Of a stretch of DNA of 10,740 nucleotides, positions 1 through 6,910 are shown piece after piece. The notes below the pieces were generated by a model. It did no database searches. It saw only the letters and a program-made list of their open reading frames with translations, and was not told the DNA's origin. The position numbers were made by a program, and so were the translations under genes. Position 1 is the first letter of the stretch; each line of letters opens with the position of its first letter. The DNA comes from Erysipelotrichia bacterium (GTDB lineage: Bacteria > Bacillota_I > Bacilli_A > Erysipelotrichales > Erysipelotrichaceae), in contig SABF01000036.1 in NCBI GenBank assembly GCA_009929095.1, positions 1-10,740 of the forward strand, given 5' to 3'.

Positions 1-1373
1 GAGACAGATCCTATACGGATCAGTACAATATTCGCATTGAGCTGTTCGGTGATGAGATTGAACGGATTACGGAAATTGAACCGGTAACTGGAAAAACACT
101 GAATGCCTATCAGTTCTACAATATCTTTCCGGCTTCCGGCTATGCCCGTCCCCGTGAACAGATGCTGAGGGCGTGCGATGATATTGAAGCAGAGCTGAAT
201 GTCAGACTGAAATATTTTGAGGATAACGGCAAGGCTCTGGAAAAGGAACGTCTGGAACAGAGAACCAGGTTTGATCTGGAAGCACTCAGAGAGAATGGCT
301 ACTGCTCGGGTATTGAAAACTACTCCATGCATATTGATGGCAGGGTGCCTGGTCAGAGACCGTGGAATCTTTTGGATTATTTTCCAAGTGATTTCCTGAT
401 GTTTGTCGATGAATCGCATGTTTCACTGCCGCAGATCCGCGGTATGTACAATGGGGATCAGGGCCGCAAGCAGGTTCTGGTAGACTATGGCTTCCGGCTT
501 CCTTCCGCACTGGAGAACCGCCCGCTGAAGTTTACTGAGTTTGAAGGAATGGTGAATCAGATTATCTACTGTTCAGCGACGCCTGGAGACTATGAAATGG
601 ATCGCACGGATCATCATCCGGTAGAACAGGTTATCCGTCCGACAGGTCTTCTGGATCCGCATGTCACCGTAAAGCCGACACATGGACAGGCAGATGATAT
701 CTGTGCAGCAATTGACAGCCGGATTGCCGTAAATGAACGTGTGCTGATCACGACACTGACGGTGCATATGGCAGAGGATCTCACTGACTTTCTCAAGGAG
801 CGCGGCTATCGGGTAATGTATCTGCACCATGAGACTAAAACTCTGGAGCGCACCCAGGTCATCCATGATCTGCGCCTTGGCAAACTCGATGTCATCGTCG
901 GAATCAACCTTCTGAGAGAAGGCCTGGACATTCCGGAGGTATCACTGGTATGCATTCTGGATGCGGACAAGGAAGGATTCCTGAGATCACAGAGATCATT
1001 GATTCAGACAATCGGAAGAGCTGCGAGAAATGAACATGGTGAAGTGTACATGTATGCCGACGTCATGACAGATTCTATGAAAACGGCAATTGAGGAAACC
1101 AATCGCCGCCGGTCCATACAGGATGCCTTCAACAAGGCGCACGGCATTACTCCGAAGACTATTATCAAACCGGTAGAAGATGCAATCCGCGGTAAGGAAA
1201 CCAAGGAGATGGCCGCAAAATATCTCAAGAAGAAGGCTCACATGGATCATAAGGATAAAGAGACCATGATCCGTGATCTTGAGAAGGAAATGAAGGAAGC
1301 TGCCGCAACTCTTGATTTCGAACGTGCAGCCGAACTTCGTGATATGGTATTTGAACTGAAATCGGAAGACTGA
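1..1373 (+). CDS. uvrB: UvrABC excinuclease subunit B (5'-truncated by window edge)
   Basis: UvrB is the DNA-loading helicase-like subunit of nucleotide excision repair: it receives damaged DNA from UvrA and recruits UvrC. The frame is open from base 3 and gives 456 residues of a family normally about 660 long, so roughly the first 200 residues (Walker A, start of the beta-hairpin) lie upstream. Visible landmarks in order are the [13 protein letters not shown] segment just inside the window, the Walker B box VDESH followed by [10 protein letters not shown] (nt ~405-450), [10 protein letters not shown] (helicase motif III, nt ~570-600), and the C-terminal helicase motifs [16 protein letters not shown] and QTIGRAARN (nt ~900-1030). 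The C-terminal UVR motif, a coiled coil that binds UvrC, is at about nt 1255-1365 ([16 protein letters not shown]). A small oddity is LHHETKT where many UvrB proteins have an LHSD-type sequence. uvrB often follows or precedes uvrA, which is not in this window. A terminator follows directly. Confidence 0.97.
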   Translation, partial: DRSYTDQYNIRIELFGDEIERITEIEPVTGKTLNAYQFYNIFPASGYARPREQMLRACDDIEAELNVRLKYFEDNGKALEKERLEQRTRFDLEALRENGYCSGIENYSMHIDGRVPGQRPWNLLDYFPSDFLMFVDESHVSLPQIRGMYNGDQGRKQVLVDYGFRLPSALENRPLKFTEFEGMVNQIIYCSATPGDYEMDRTDHHPVEQVIRPTGLLDPHVTVKPTHGQADDICAAIDSRIAVNERVLITTLTVHMAEDLTDFLKERGYRVMYLHHETKTLERTQVIHDLRLGKLDVIVGINLLREGLDIPEVSLVCILDADKEGFLRSQRSLIQTIGRAARNEHGEVYMYADVMTDSMKTAIEETNRRRSIQDAFNKAHGITPKTIIKPVEDAIRGKETKEMAAKYLKKKAHMDHKDKETMIRDLEKEMKEAAATLDFERAAELRDMVFELKSED

Positions 1374-1376
1374 ATC

Positions 1377-1411
1377 AAAAGAAGCCTCTGTCTATGCAGA
1401 AGCTTCTTTTT
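1377..1411. terminator. Bidirectional intrinsic terminator between uvrB and the MFS gene
   Basis: The left arm (AAAAGAAGC, 1377-1385, then TCTG, 1387-1390) pairs with the right arm (CAGA, 1397-1400, then GCTTCTTTT from 1402) around a six-base loop, with one C/A mismatch. It ends in a run of five T on the + strand. The A-run at the left foot gives a T-run on the - strand, so it can also end the convergent transcript from the MFS gene, whose stop is only 17 bases away. Confidence 0.85.
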
Positions 1412-1427
1412 CATTGTCAGTTCTGAT

Positions 1428-2717
1428 TCATTGATCCAGGGTGCGGATAGCGTTTCCTCGGGTACAGAGGATGCAGGACAGACTGCCAAGTACCGCAGTG
1501 CATAGAAACATGACAGCCATGCCTGAACCCGGGCCGGTTCCAACCAGTTTCTGAAGAAACAGTGCAAGATCGGCATGTCCCTGCATGAATGGCTCAAAGA
1601 CATGATCTGCGAGGAATCCTCCCAGCAGGATTCCGCAGGGAATGGAGGCGTACTGCAGGGCATTGCGAACAGAAAATACACGTCCCTGCATTTCTGTAGG
1701 CACATGTTTATACAGGATGACATTCTGTGCGGCAGCGATCAGCGGAAAGGAAATACTGGCAAACAGTCCTGCGGGGATCCAGACAGACAGATTCTGCCCC
1801 AGTCCCATGAGCAGATCGCCCAGGGCAAATGACAGTGCACCGCAGAGGCCGATCGTCCGGATGGACTTGGCTGGCATTCTGAATAAGGAAACATACAGTC
1901 CGCCGATAATTCCGCCAATGCCGAGTACAGCAGATACTGTGCCGTAGATTGCATCATTTCCGCCGGTTCTTGCCAGCAGCATTGGTCCGAGAATGTTTTC
2001 ATAAGTTACCGCTGAGAAGAAGTTCATGAAGGCCATGCAGAGGATCAGCTGCAGAAGTCCCCGGTGAAATTTCAGGAAATGCATGCCATCCCGCGCACTG
2101 GCAATGACGGAGAGTTCCTCTTTATGTTCCCTTGCTGTTTCGCGAATCTGTATCAGAAACAGCAGAGTGAGGAAGTCAGCCAGGAAGGTGGAGAAATCAG
2201 CGATCAGGATAGCGCGCAGTCCGCCAGCCGCCAGAATGGCAGCTGCCAGAACCGGCGATACTACACACAAAAGATTGCTGGAGAAGGAATTCATCCCGCT
2301 GGCAGCAGCCAGATTTTCTTTTGGAACCATGAGGCCGACGGCTACGGTGGAAGCCGGATTCTGAAAGGCATTGGAGATGCCGATGACAGTATTGACAAAG
2401 CAGACGTATTCCACACTGAGCTGATTGGCTCTGACCAAGAAAAAGACGAAAACAGTGCACAGTGCAGCAATGGAATCAGAGACAAGCAGAATGGTCTTTT
2501 TGGAATGCCGATCCACAAAGGCACCGGCAAAAAAACTCACCAGTACATAGGGGAGATAGCTGCAGAAGGTCAGCAGGGATACGGTCATCGCTGAACCGGT
2601 CTGTTTATAGGCCCAGATGACCAGTGCAAAGGATGTCATGGCGCTGCCGAGCTGAGATACTGCCTGTGAAAGCCAGAATAGAATAAAAGCTCGGCTCATT
2701 GATTTCAGGTTATTCAT
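1428..2717 (-). CDS. MFS-family efflux transporter, macrolide-efflux (MefA)-like
   Basis: This 429-residue, very hydrophobic protein has about 11-12 membrane segments by eye and is predicted to be a proton-driven exporter in the cytoplasmic membrane. The N-terminal part resembles MefA/MefE and related MFS drug exporters: a QAVS segment in TM1, KQTGSAM before TM2, a LPY segment, and the MFS motif A signature GAFVDRHSKKT at residues 65-75 in the loop after TM2. A second motif-like loop with PTEMQGRVFSVRNA lies in the C-terminal half (about residues 341-354), a common feature of this branch. The substrate cannot be read from the sequence, and resistance should not be assumed. The gene is convergent with uvrB and divergent from the hydrolase. 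No Shine-Dalgarno sequence is seen before the ATG at 2717 or the in-frame ATG at 2699 (MSRAF). A TATAAT box sits only 8 bases upstream of the first ATG, which may mean leaderless translation or the later start. Confidence 0.88.
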   Translation of the reverse strand: MNNLKSMSRAFILFWLSQAVSQLGSAMTSFALVIWAYKQTGSAMTVSLLTFCSYLPYVLVSFFAGAFVDRHSKKTILLVSDSIAALCTVFVFFLVRANQLSVEYVCFVNTVIGISNAFQNPASTVAVGLMVPKENLAAASGMNSFSSNLLCVVSPVLAAAILAAGGLRAILIADFSTFLADFLTLLFLIQIRETAREHKEELSVIASARDGMHFLKFHRGLLQLILCMAFMNFFSAVTYENILGPMLLARTGGNDAIYGTVSAVLGIGGIIGGLYVSLFRMPAKSIRTIGLCGALSFALGDLLMGLGQNLSVWIPAGLFASISFPLIAAAQNVILYKHVPTEMQGRVFSVRNALQYASIPCGILLGGFLADHVFEPFMQGHADLALFLQKLVGTGPGSGMAVMFLCTAVLGSLSCILCTRGNAIRTLDQ

Positions 2718-2725
2718 GGTTAATT

Positions 2726-2752
2726 ATTATAGAACAATCTGATAATTGTCAC
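2726..2752 (-). promoter_or_regulatory. Candidate promoter of the MFS gene, very close to its ATG
   Basis: On the - strand a perfect TATAAT (2726-2731) is preceded, at 15 bases, by GTGACA (2747-2752), a 5/6 match to TTGACA with somewhat short spacing. Transcription would begin about 7 bases downstream, at or within a base or two of the MFS ATG (2717). The region is shared with the divergent hydrolase promoter, so the two may be co-regulated. Confidence 0.5.
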
Positions 2753-2777
2753 AGTTTATCTATGTCAATGATAGAAT
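2746..2777 (+). promoter_or_regulatory. Candidate extended -10 promoter of the alpha/beta hydrolase gene
   Basis: An extended -10 element TGATAGAAT is at 2769-2777. The nearest -35-like hexamer is TTGTCA (2746-2751), but the spacing of 20 bases is long, so the TGn extension probably carries recognition. The same -10 hexamer with TGn occurs upstream of rpoD and prfA in this window. The predicted transcription start is about 2784, leaving a leader of about 18 bases that includes the GGGAG ribosome binding site. Confidence 0.55.
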
Positions 2778-2801
2778 GTAAAAACAACGGGAGTGAACAC
2801 A

Positions 2802-3752
2802 ATGAAAGCGCTTTTAGTTATATGTCTTGTGCTGGCAGCTTTGATCCTGATTCTGCTGTTCCATGCCAGAAAGAATGCAATCGAATTTATCAGCCGCAGC
2901 GACAAGCTGCCGATGGATGAAGATACATGTTCAGAGAACGGCAAAGGCTATACTCATCAGTACCATGAGGCGATGAAAACCGTGTCCAGGCTGGTTTATG
3001 AGCCGCTGAGCATTCTCTCACAGGATGGCCTGAAACTGTCCGGGAAACTGTATCGGATGCGTCTTAACAATCACCGACTGGTCATTGGCTTCCATGGATA
3101 CCACAGTTCGGATCTTTTTGATATGGCCCGATTCTTCAGTCTTTATGAATTGCTGGGTTATGACATTATGGTCATCACGGAACGCGCACATCGGGATTCT
3201 GAAGGAAGCTATATCACCTTTGGCAGTCTTGAACAGGAAGATGGACTGCTCTGGATCCGGAAAGCGGCGGAACTATATCATGGGAATGTACAGATTGTAC
3301 TGCATGGCGTATCAATGGGGGCCGCGACTGTTGACCTGATTGCCGGCCGTGAGGAACTTCCGCCTCAGGTCAGATGCGCAGTTTCGGACTGTGCCTATAC
3401 ATCCATGGCAGATGAAGCGAACGCTAAGTTCAGGATGCCGAGCTGGATCATGACAGTTTATCTGCAGATGATGAATTACTGGATAGAGAAACTGGCTCAC
3501 TTCGGCATCAGCGATGCAGCGCCGATCAAAGCAGTGGCGCATGCCCGGGTGCCGATTCTCTTTATCCACGGTGAAGATGACACGCTCGTTCCATTATCCA
3601 TGATGGAGCGGCTGTATGAGAATTGCTCGTCAGAAAAGGACAGATTAACTGTGCCTCAGGCAGGTCATGCGGAATCCTATACGGTTGATTCCAGGAGCTA
3701 TGGCGAGCGGTTTGCAGCGTTTGTAAAGAAGTATATCGGGGATACAAAGTAA
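2802..3752 (+). CDS. Alpha/beta hydrolase with N-terminal membrane anchor
   Basis: This 316-residue protein starts with one hydrophobic segment (residues 3-20), a signal anchor or uncleaved signal, followed by basic HARK, so the catalytic domain probably faces the outside. The alpha/beta hydrolase fold is supported by the oxyanion-loop region GFHGYHSS (96-103), the nucleophile elbow HGVSMG with Ser171, the acid in HGEDDTLVP (Asp260) and the catalytic His in AGHAES (His289), in the right order and spacing. It resembles the uncharacterised Bacillus YqkD-type hydrolases (serine aminopeptidase/esterase-like); the substrate is unknown. The open frame extends to a GTG at 2793, but that codon overlaps the GGGAG ribosome binding site (2789-2793). 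ATG 2802, 8 bases after it, is therefore the better start. It is divergent from the MFS transporter and ends about 100 bases before fba. Confidence 0.88.
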   Translation: MKALLVICLVLAALILILLFHARKNAIEFISRSDKLPMDEDTCSENGKGYTHQYHEAMKTVSRLVYEPLSILSQDGLKLSGKLYRMRLNNHRLVIGFHGYHSSDLFDMARFFSLYELLGYDIMVITERAHRDSEGSYITFGSLEQEDGLLWIRKAAELYHGNVQIVLHGVSMGAATVDLIAGREELPPQVRCAVSDCAYTSMADEANAKFRMPSWIMTVYLQMMNYWIEKLAHFGISDAAPIKAVAHARVPILFIHGEDDTLVPLSMMERLYENCSSEKDRLTVPQAGHAESYTVDSRSYGERFAAFVKKYIGDTK

Positions 3753-3768
3753 ACCATTTGTGCAATTA

Positions 3769-3821
3769 TTGACAGAATGATGCTCAAATTGCTTTAATTT
3801 GGCTGGTAAACGTAATAAAAT
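3769..3821 (+). promoter_or_regulatory. Candidate fba promoter region with an inverted repeat over the -10
   Basis: A perfect TTGACA (3769-3774) is followed after 18 bases by TTTAAT (3793-3798). A second possible -10, TAAAAT, is at 3816-3821, preceded by TTGCTT at 21 bases, which is poor. An inverted repeat CAAATT/AATTTG (3785-3790 and 3796-3801, 5-base spacer) covers the first -10. It lacks a T-run, so it is more likely an operator or chance than a terminator for the hydrolase. Confidence 0.5.
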
Positions 3822-3852
3822 CATAAGTGCAAGACAGGAGGAACTTTGAATT

Positions 3853-4719
3853 ATGGTAATGGTTTCCGCAACAGAAATGATCAACAAGGCTCATGAAGGA
3901 CATTATGCAGTACCCGCATTCAACATCAACGATCTGGAATGGATCAAAGCAGTGCTTGCAGGATGTCAGCAGGCTGAGTCACCGGTAATCCTCGGTGTAT
4001 CCGAAGGTGCCGGCAAGTACATGACAGGTTTCAAGACTGTCGCTGACATGGTTCGCGATGTTCATGATGCAATGGGCATTACAGTACCGGTTGCGCTTCA
4101 CCTCGATCATGGCACCTTCGAAGGTGCTAAGGCATGCATCGAAGCCGGATTCACATCTGTTATGTTTGATGGCTCTCATTATGGATTTGAGGAGAATCTT
4201 GAAAAATCCAAGGAGATCATTGCACTGGCACATTCCAAGGGCATCAGTGTTGAGTGCGAAGTCGGCGGCATCGGCGGCACAGAAGACGGCGTCACATCTG
4301 CCGGCGAACTGGCTGATCCGAAAGAGTGCGCTACCATCGCAGCGCTCGGCGTTGATTTCCTGGCTGCCGGCATCGGCAACATCCATGGAATCTACCCGGC
4401 TAACTGGCAGGGTCTGAACTTTGAGCGTCTGCAGGAAATCCAGGACGCAGTCAATGGCAAACCGCTGGTTCTGCATGGCGGCAGCGGCATTCCATTTGAA
4501 CAGGTTCACAAGGCAATCACGATGGGCGTATCCAAAGTCAATGTCAACACTGAGCTTCAGCTGGTGTTCGCAAAGGCTACCCGCGAGTACATCGAAGCAG
4601 GCAAGGATAAAGAGGGCAAGGGTTACGATCCGCGCAAACTGCTCAAACCGGGTGCTGATGCAATTACTGCACAGTGCGTCACAATGTGCGAAGCATTCGG
4701 ATCCAAGGGCAAGGCATAA
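3853..4719 (+). CDS. fba: Class II (zinc) fructose-1,6-bisphosphate aldolase
   Basis: This cytoplasmic enzyme reversibly splits fructose 1,6-bisphosphate into dihydroxyacetone phosphate and glyceraldehyde 3-phosphate in glycolysis and gluconeogenesis. Its 288 residues match the class II length of Bacillus FbaA. The class II signature ALHLDHGTFEGAKACIEAGF holds the catalytic Asp85 and zinc ligand His86. The other zinc ligands are His178 (IGNIHGIYPANW) and His208 (LVLHGGSGIP). The phosphate-binding parts GGIGGTEDG (138-146) and KVNVNTELQ (228-236) are intact. Tagatose-bisphosphate aldolases (GatY/KbaY) share these motifs, but the position beside murA and rpmE matches fbaA of Bacillota. ATG 3853 follows AGGAGG (3836-3841) by 11 bases, slightly long; the in-frame ATG at 3859 would be further still. 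The gene appears to be its own transcription unit, with a promoter upstream and a strong hairpin after it. Confidence 0.96.
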   Translation: MVMVSATEMINKAHEGHYAVPAFNINDLEWIKAVLAGCQQAESPVILGVSEGAGKYMTGFKTVADMVRDVHDAMGITVPVALHLDHGTFEGAKACIEAGFTSVMFDGSHYGFEENLEKSKEIIALAHSKGISVECEVGGIGGTEDGVTSAGELADPKECATIAALGVDFLAAGIGNIHGIYPANWQGLNFERLQEIQDAVNGKPLVLHGGSGIPFEQVHKAITMGVSKVNVNTELQLVFAKATREYIEAGKDKEGKGYDPRKLLKPGADAITAQCVTMCEAFGSKGKA

Positions 4720-4737
4720 TTCACGAATAGCAGTGCG

Positions 4738-4770
4738 AAAAGGAAGTTTCGAGAGAAGCCTCCTTTTCTT
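4738..4770 (+). terminator. Intrinsic terminator after fba
   Basis: The hairpin has left arm AAAAGGA (4738-4744) and right arm TCCTTTT (4761-4767). Inner pairs are G4746-C4759 and TTTC (4747-4750) with GAAG (4755-4758) around a GAGA loop. This gives 12 pairs with one A/C mismatch. The right foot runs into TTTTCTT. The downstream HAD gene's candidate -35 overlaps it. Confidence 0.8.
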
Positions 4771-4792
4771 AATGCGCTGTTTCGGGTAAAAT
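4764..4792 (+). promoter_or_regulatory. Weak candidate promoter of the HAD-murA unit
   Basis: TAAAAT (4787-4792) lies 17 bases after TTTTCT (4764-4769), a poor -35. If used, the transcript would start near 4799, only about 7 bases before the ATG at 4806, with no Shine-Dalgarno sequence. The alternative is read-through from fba past the terminator. Confidence 0.35.
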
Positions 4793-4805
4793 AAAAGACA
4801 CAAAG

Positions 4806-5462
4806 ATGAAAAAAGCAGTGTTATTTGACATGGACGGCATCCTGCTTGACAGCGAAGCCTGGTATATGAAGGGAACTGTCGCGCTGATGCGATCCTATGG
4901 CTATACCGGACCGGTGGAGAATATCTACAGCGTGATCGGTACAACCACGGACGGTGCTTTTGAGATTCTCCATGAACTTCTGGATCATAAGATCTCCATG
5001 GAGCAGCTGATTCAGGACAATGATCAGTACTTTCTGACAGAGCATCCTCTGGACTGCAGAACCATCATGTTCAAGGGAGTGCCGGAAGAACTGAAAAGGC
5101 TGAAGAATCATGGACTGATACTTGCCTGCTGTTCTTCTTCTCCGCTTCAGGTTATTCTGGAAAGCCTTGATGCGATGGGAATTCGGGATAACTTCACGTT
5201 TATTGAATCCGGGGATAATGTACCGCAAGCCAAGCCGGCACCGGATATCTATCTGCTGGCAATGCAGACATTGAAACTGAAACCGGAAGAGTGCATTGTC
5301 TATGAAGACAGTGCGGCTGGAATTAAAGCAGGAAAACAGGCTGGCTGTATGGTGATTGCCAGAGAAGACAGACGCTTTCATCAGGATCAGTCGCATGCAG
5401 ACCTGATTGTCAAGAATATCCAGAGCATGGCGGATACAGTCCTGAAGGAGGAATATCAGTGA
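4806..5462 (+). CDS. HAD-superfamily phosphatase/beta-phosphoglucomutase-like protein
   Basis: This 218-residue soluble subfamily I HAD enzyme forms an aspartyl-phosphate intermediate on a small phosphorylated substrate. Motif I is FDMDGILLDSE with nucleophile Asp8 and acid/base Asp10. A helical cap spans about residues 16-85. Motif II is in CCSSSP (Ser110/Ser111), motif III is Lys143 in KPAPD, and motif IV is YEDSAAGI with Glu167/Asp168. The pattern DMDG...DSE, KPAPD and EDSAAGI fits the beta-phosphoglucomutase/sugar-phosphatase group, but the cap does not reveal mutase or phosphatase activity or the substrate. The stop codon is one base from the murA ATG, and the murA ribosome binding site lies inside this gene, so the two are almost certainly co-transcribed. 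No Shine-Dalgarno sequence precedes its own ATG. In Bacillus the gene in this slot is a transaldolase (tal). Confidence 0.9.
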   Translation: MKKAVLFDMDGILLDSEAWYMKGTVALMRSYGYTGPVENIYSVIGTTTDGAFEILHELLDHKISMEQLIQDNDQYFLTEHPLDCRTIMFKGVPEELKRLKNHGLILACCSSSPLQVILESLDAMGIRDNFTFIESGDNVPQAKPAPDIYLLAMQTLKLKPEECIVYEDSAAGIKAGKQAGCMVIAREDRRFHQDQSHADLIVKNIQSMADTVLKEEYQ

Positions 5463-5463
5463 T

Positions 5464-6729
5464 ATGGAAGAAGTCATTAAGATCAGAGGCGGCAGACGGC
5501 TCAGCGGTGAAGTGACGATATCCGGGTCCAAGAATGCAACTGTTGCATTGATTCCAGCCGCTGTTGTGGCGAATGGACCGGTTACCATTGTCGGAGTTCC
5601 TCAGATTGCCGATGTGGCATCGCTGTCACGGATTCTGCGTATTTTGAATGTGAACGTGATTCAGGTTGCGGAAGATCATCTGATCATCGATCCGACCAAC
5701 ATGAAAAATACAGATTTGACCGATGATGCGGTCACCAAACTGAGAGCCTCCTATTACTTTATGGGTGCACTGCTTGGGAAGTACGGCCGCGTCAGAATGA
5801 AGATGCCTGGAGGCTGTTATTTAGGCCCGCGTCCGATTGACCTGCATATCAAGGGATTCGAAGCACTTGGTGCAAGTGTGGAATATGATCGCGGCTGCTA
5901 TACGATCAAAGCAGATCATTTGACAGGAGCCAAGATATTTCTGGATATTTCCTCTGTCGGGGCAACGATCAACATCATGATGGCGGCTGTCTATGCGGAT
6001 GGCAGAACAACCATCGAGAATGCGGCCAAGGAGCCGGAGATCATCGATGTGGCGACACTTCTGAATAAGATGGGAGCCAATGTCAAAGGTGCCGGCACCA
6101 ACGTGATTACGATTGACGGTGTCAGAAGTCTGGACGGCTGCTTCCATGAGATTATTCCGGATCGCATTGAAGCAGGTACATTTGTGATTATTGCGGCAGC
6201 CATGGCGGAAGAGATGCGCATCAAGAATGTCATCCCGAAGCATATTGAAGCACTGACCTCCAAACTGCAGGAAATGGGTGCAGATATCAAGATTGGTGTG
6301 GATGAGATTCTGGTAAGAAAAGCTGCCGGTTCTCTGAAGGCTACAGAAGTAACAACCAAGCCGTATCCTGGATTTGCAACAGACCTTCAGCAGCCGCTGA
6401 CCGCCCTGATGACTCAGGCAGAAGGGGTTTCAGAGGTTACAGACACTATTTATAAAGAGCGCTTCAAGCATTGCCTGGAATTGCAGCGCATGGGCGCAGA
6501 CATTGATATCGGTGATGGCAGCGCCATCATCCACGGACCGTCATCATTGTACGGTGACAAGGTTACAGCAACGGATCTTCGCTGCGGCGCAAGTCTGGTG
6601 CTGGCTGGACTGATTGCGGATGGCGAAACAGAGATTCACGATATCTATCATATTGATCGCGGCTATGATCGGATTGATGAAAAGCTCAAGGAACTTGGTG
6701 CGGATATCAGAAGAGAAATTCTGCAGTAA
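5464..6729 (+). CDS. murA: UDP-N-acetylglucosamine 1-carboxyvinyltransferase, MurZ/MurAB type
   Basis: MurA transfers enolpyruvate from phosphoenolpyruvate to UDP-GlcNAc, the first committed cytoplasmic step of peptidoglycan synthesis and the fosfomycin target. The 421 residues are full length. Lys23-Asn24 (GSKNA) bind substrate. The catalytic Cys of the mobile loop is Cys118 (PGGCYLGPRPID), equivalent to E. coli Cys115, so fosfomycin sensitivity at this residue is expected. The general-base Asp lies in PGFATDLQQP, and HIDRGYDRIDEKL near the C-terminus holds the conserved Arg. KLRASYYFMGALLG, SSVGATINIMMAAVYADG and TDLQQPLTALMTQA match the second Bacillota paralogue (B. subtilis MurAB/MurZ) better than MurAA, as recalled. 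The start at ATG 5464 follows AAGGAGG (5445-5451) by 12 bases, a long spacing. It is translationally linked to the upstream HAD gene. No convincing T-tailed terminator follows. Confidence 0.96.
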   Translation: MEEVIKIRGGRRLSGEVTISGSKNATVALIPAAVVANGPVTIVGVPQIADVASLSRILRILNVNVIQVAEDHLIIDPTNMKNTDLTDDAVTKLRASYYFMGALLGKYGRVRMKMPGGCYLGPRPIDLHIKGFEALGASVEYDRGCYTIKADHLTGAKIFLDISSVGATINIMMAAVYADGRTTIENAAKEPEIIDVATLLNKMGANVKGAGTNVITIDGVRSLDGCFHEIIPDRIEAGTFVIIAAAMAEEMRIKNVIPKHIEALTSKLQEMGADIKIGVDEILVRKAAGSLKATEVTTKPYPGFATDLQQPLTALMTQAEGVSEVTDTIYKERFKHCLELQRMGADIDIGDGSAIIHGPSSLYGDKVTATDLRCGASLVLAGLIADGETEIHDIYHIDRGYDRIDEKLKELGADIRREILQ

Positions 6730-6731
6730 GT

Positions 6732-6761
6732 CAGCAGAACGGACAGAATCTCCGCCTGCTG
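6732..6761 (+). other. Hairpin downstream of murA without a T-run
   Basis: CAGCAG (6732-6737) pairs with CTGCTG (6756-6761) and CGGA (6740-6743) with TCCG (6751-6754) around a 7-base loop. No T-tract follows, so it is a weak candidate for termination and may instead protect the murA 3' end. CTGCCTG (6759-6765) can instead pair with CAGGCAG (6791-6797), which would exclude full formation of the first hairpin. Apart from the rpmE promoter and leader, I see nothing else in 6730-6910. Confidence 0.35.
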
Positions 6762-6825
6762 CCTGAAAGAACTTCTGAATCAGTTAAAAACAGGCAGAAA
6801 CCGGACAGTTTATGAAAATCACTGC

Positions 6826-6855
6826 TTGTCACAGTATCGACTGCTGTGATAATAT
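6826..6855 (+). promoter_or_regulatory. rpmE promoter with overlapping inverted repeat
   Basis: TTGTCA (6826-6831) is followed at 16 bases by GATAAT (6848-6853) with a TGT extension, or at 18 bases by TAATAT (6850-6855). The predicted start is near 6860. TTGTCACAG (6826-6834) and CTGTGATAA (6844-6852) form an 8-of-9 inverted repeat covering both promoter elements, which could be an operator. Confidence 0.6.
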
Positions 6856-6868
6856 ATCCCTGCGCTTT

Positions 6869-6893
6869 CTTTAAGCCCGCATGAGGCTTAAGG
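6869..6893 (+). promoter_or_regulatory. Hairpin in the rpmE leader, possible L31 autoregulatory leader
   Basis: CTTTAAGCC (6869-6877) pairs with GGCTTAAGG (6885-6893) over nine base pairs (one T-G) with loop CGCATGA. It sits 5 bases before the GGGAG ribosome binding site (6899-6903) of rpmE, within the predicted 5' leader. Structured leaders that bind the ribosomal protein and repress translation are known for rpmE in several phyla including Bacillota. Whether this one belongs to that class needs a covariance-model match. Confidence 0.5.
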
Positions 6894-6910
6894 CAGAAGG
6901 GAGAAATTAC

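Noticed and set aside
2064..2594. 176-codon + strand frame inside the MFS gene
   Set aside because: Antisense to a clear membrane transporter; polar low-complexity translation without motifs.
1428..2717. MFS gene as an antibiotic-resistance determinant or mobile cargo
   Set aside because: Similarity to MefA does not establish substrate, and no transposase, repeats, integrase or clear change in base composition flanks it.
3979..4944. 321-codon open frame on the - strand opposite fba and the HAD start
   Set aside because: It is the mirror of a strongly conserved fba coding frame, has Cys/Arg/His-rich composition unlike real proteins, no ribosome binding site and no recognisable domain.
4821..5588. 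255-codon open frame on the - strand opposite the HAD gene and murA start
   Set aside because: Crosses two convincing + strand genes, with no family resemblance or start signals.
6759..6797. Attenuator-like alternative pairing (CTGCCTG with CAGGCAG) downstream of murA
   Set aside because: Only seven pairs with a long loop, no leader peptide and no T-run; listed as an alternative fold rather than a regulatory element.
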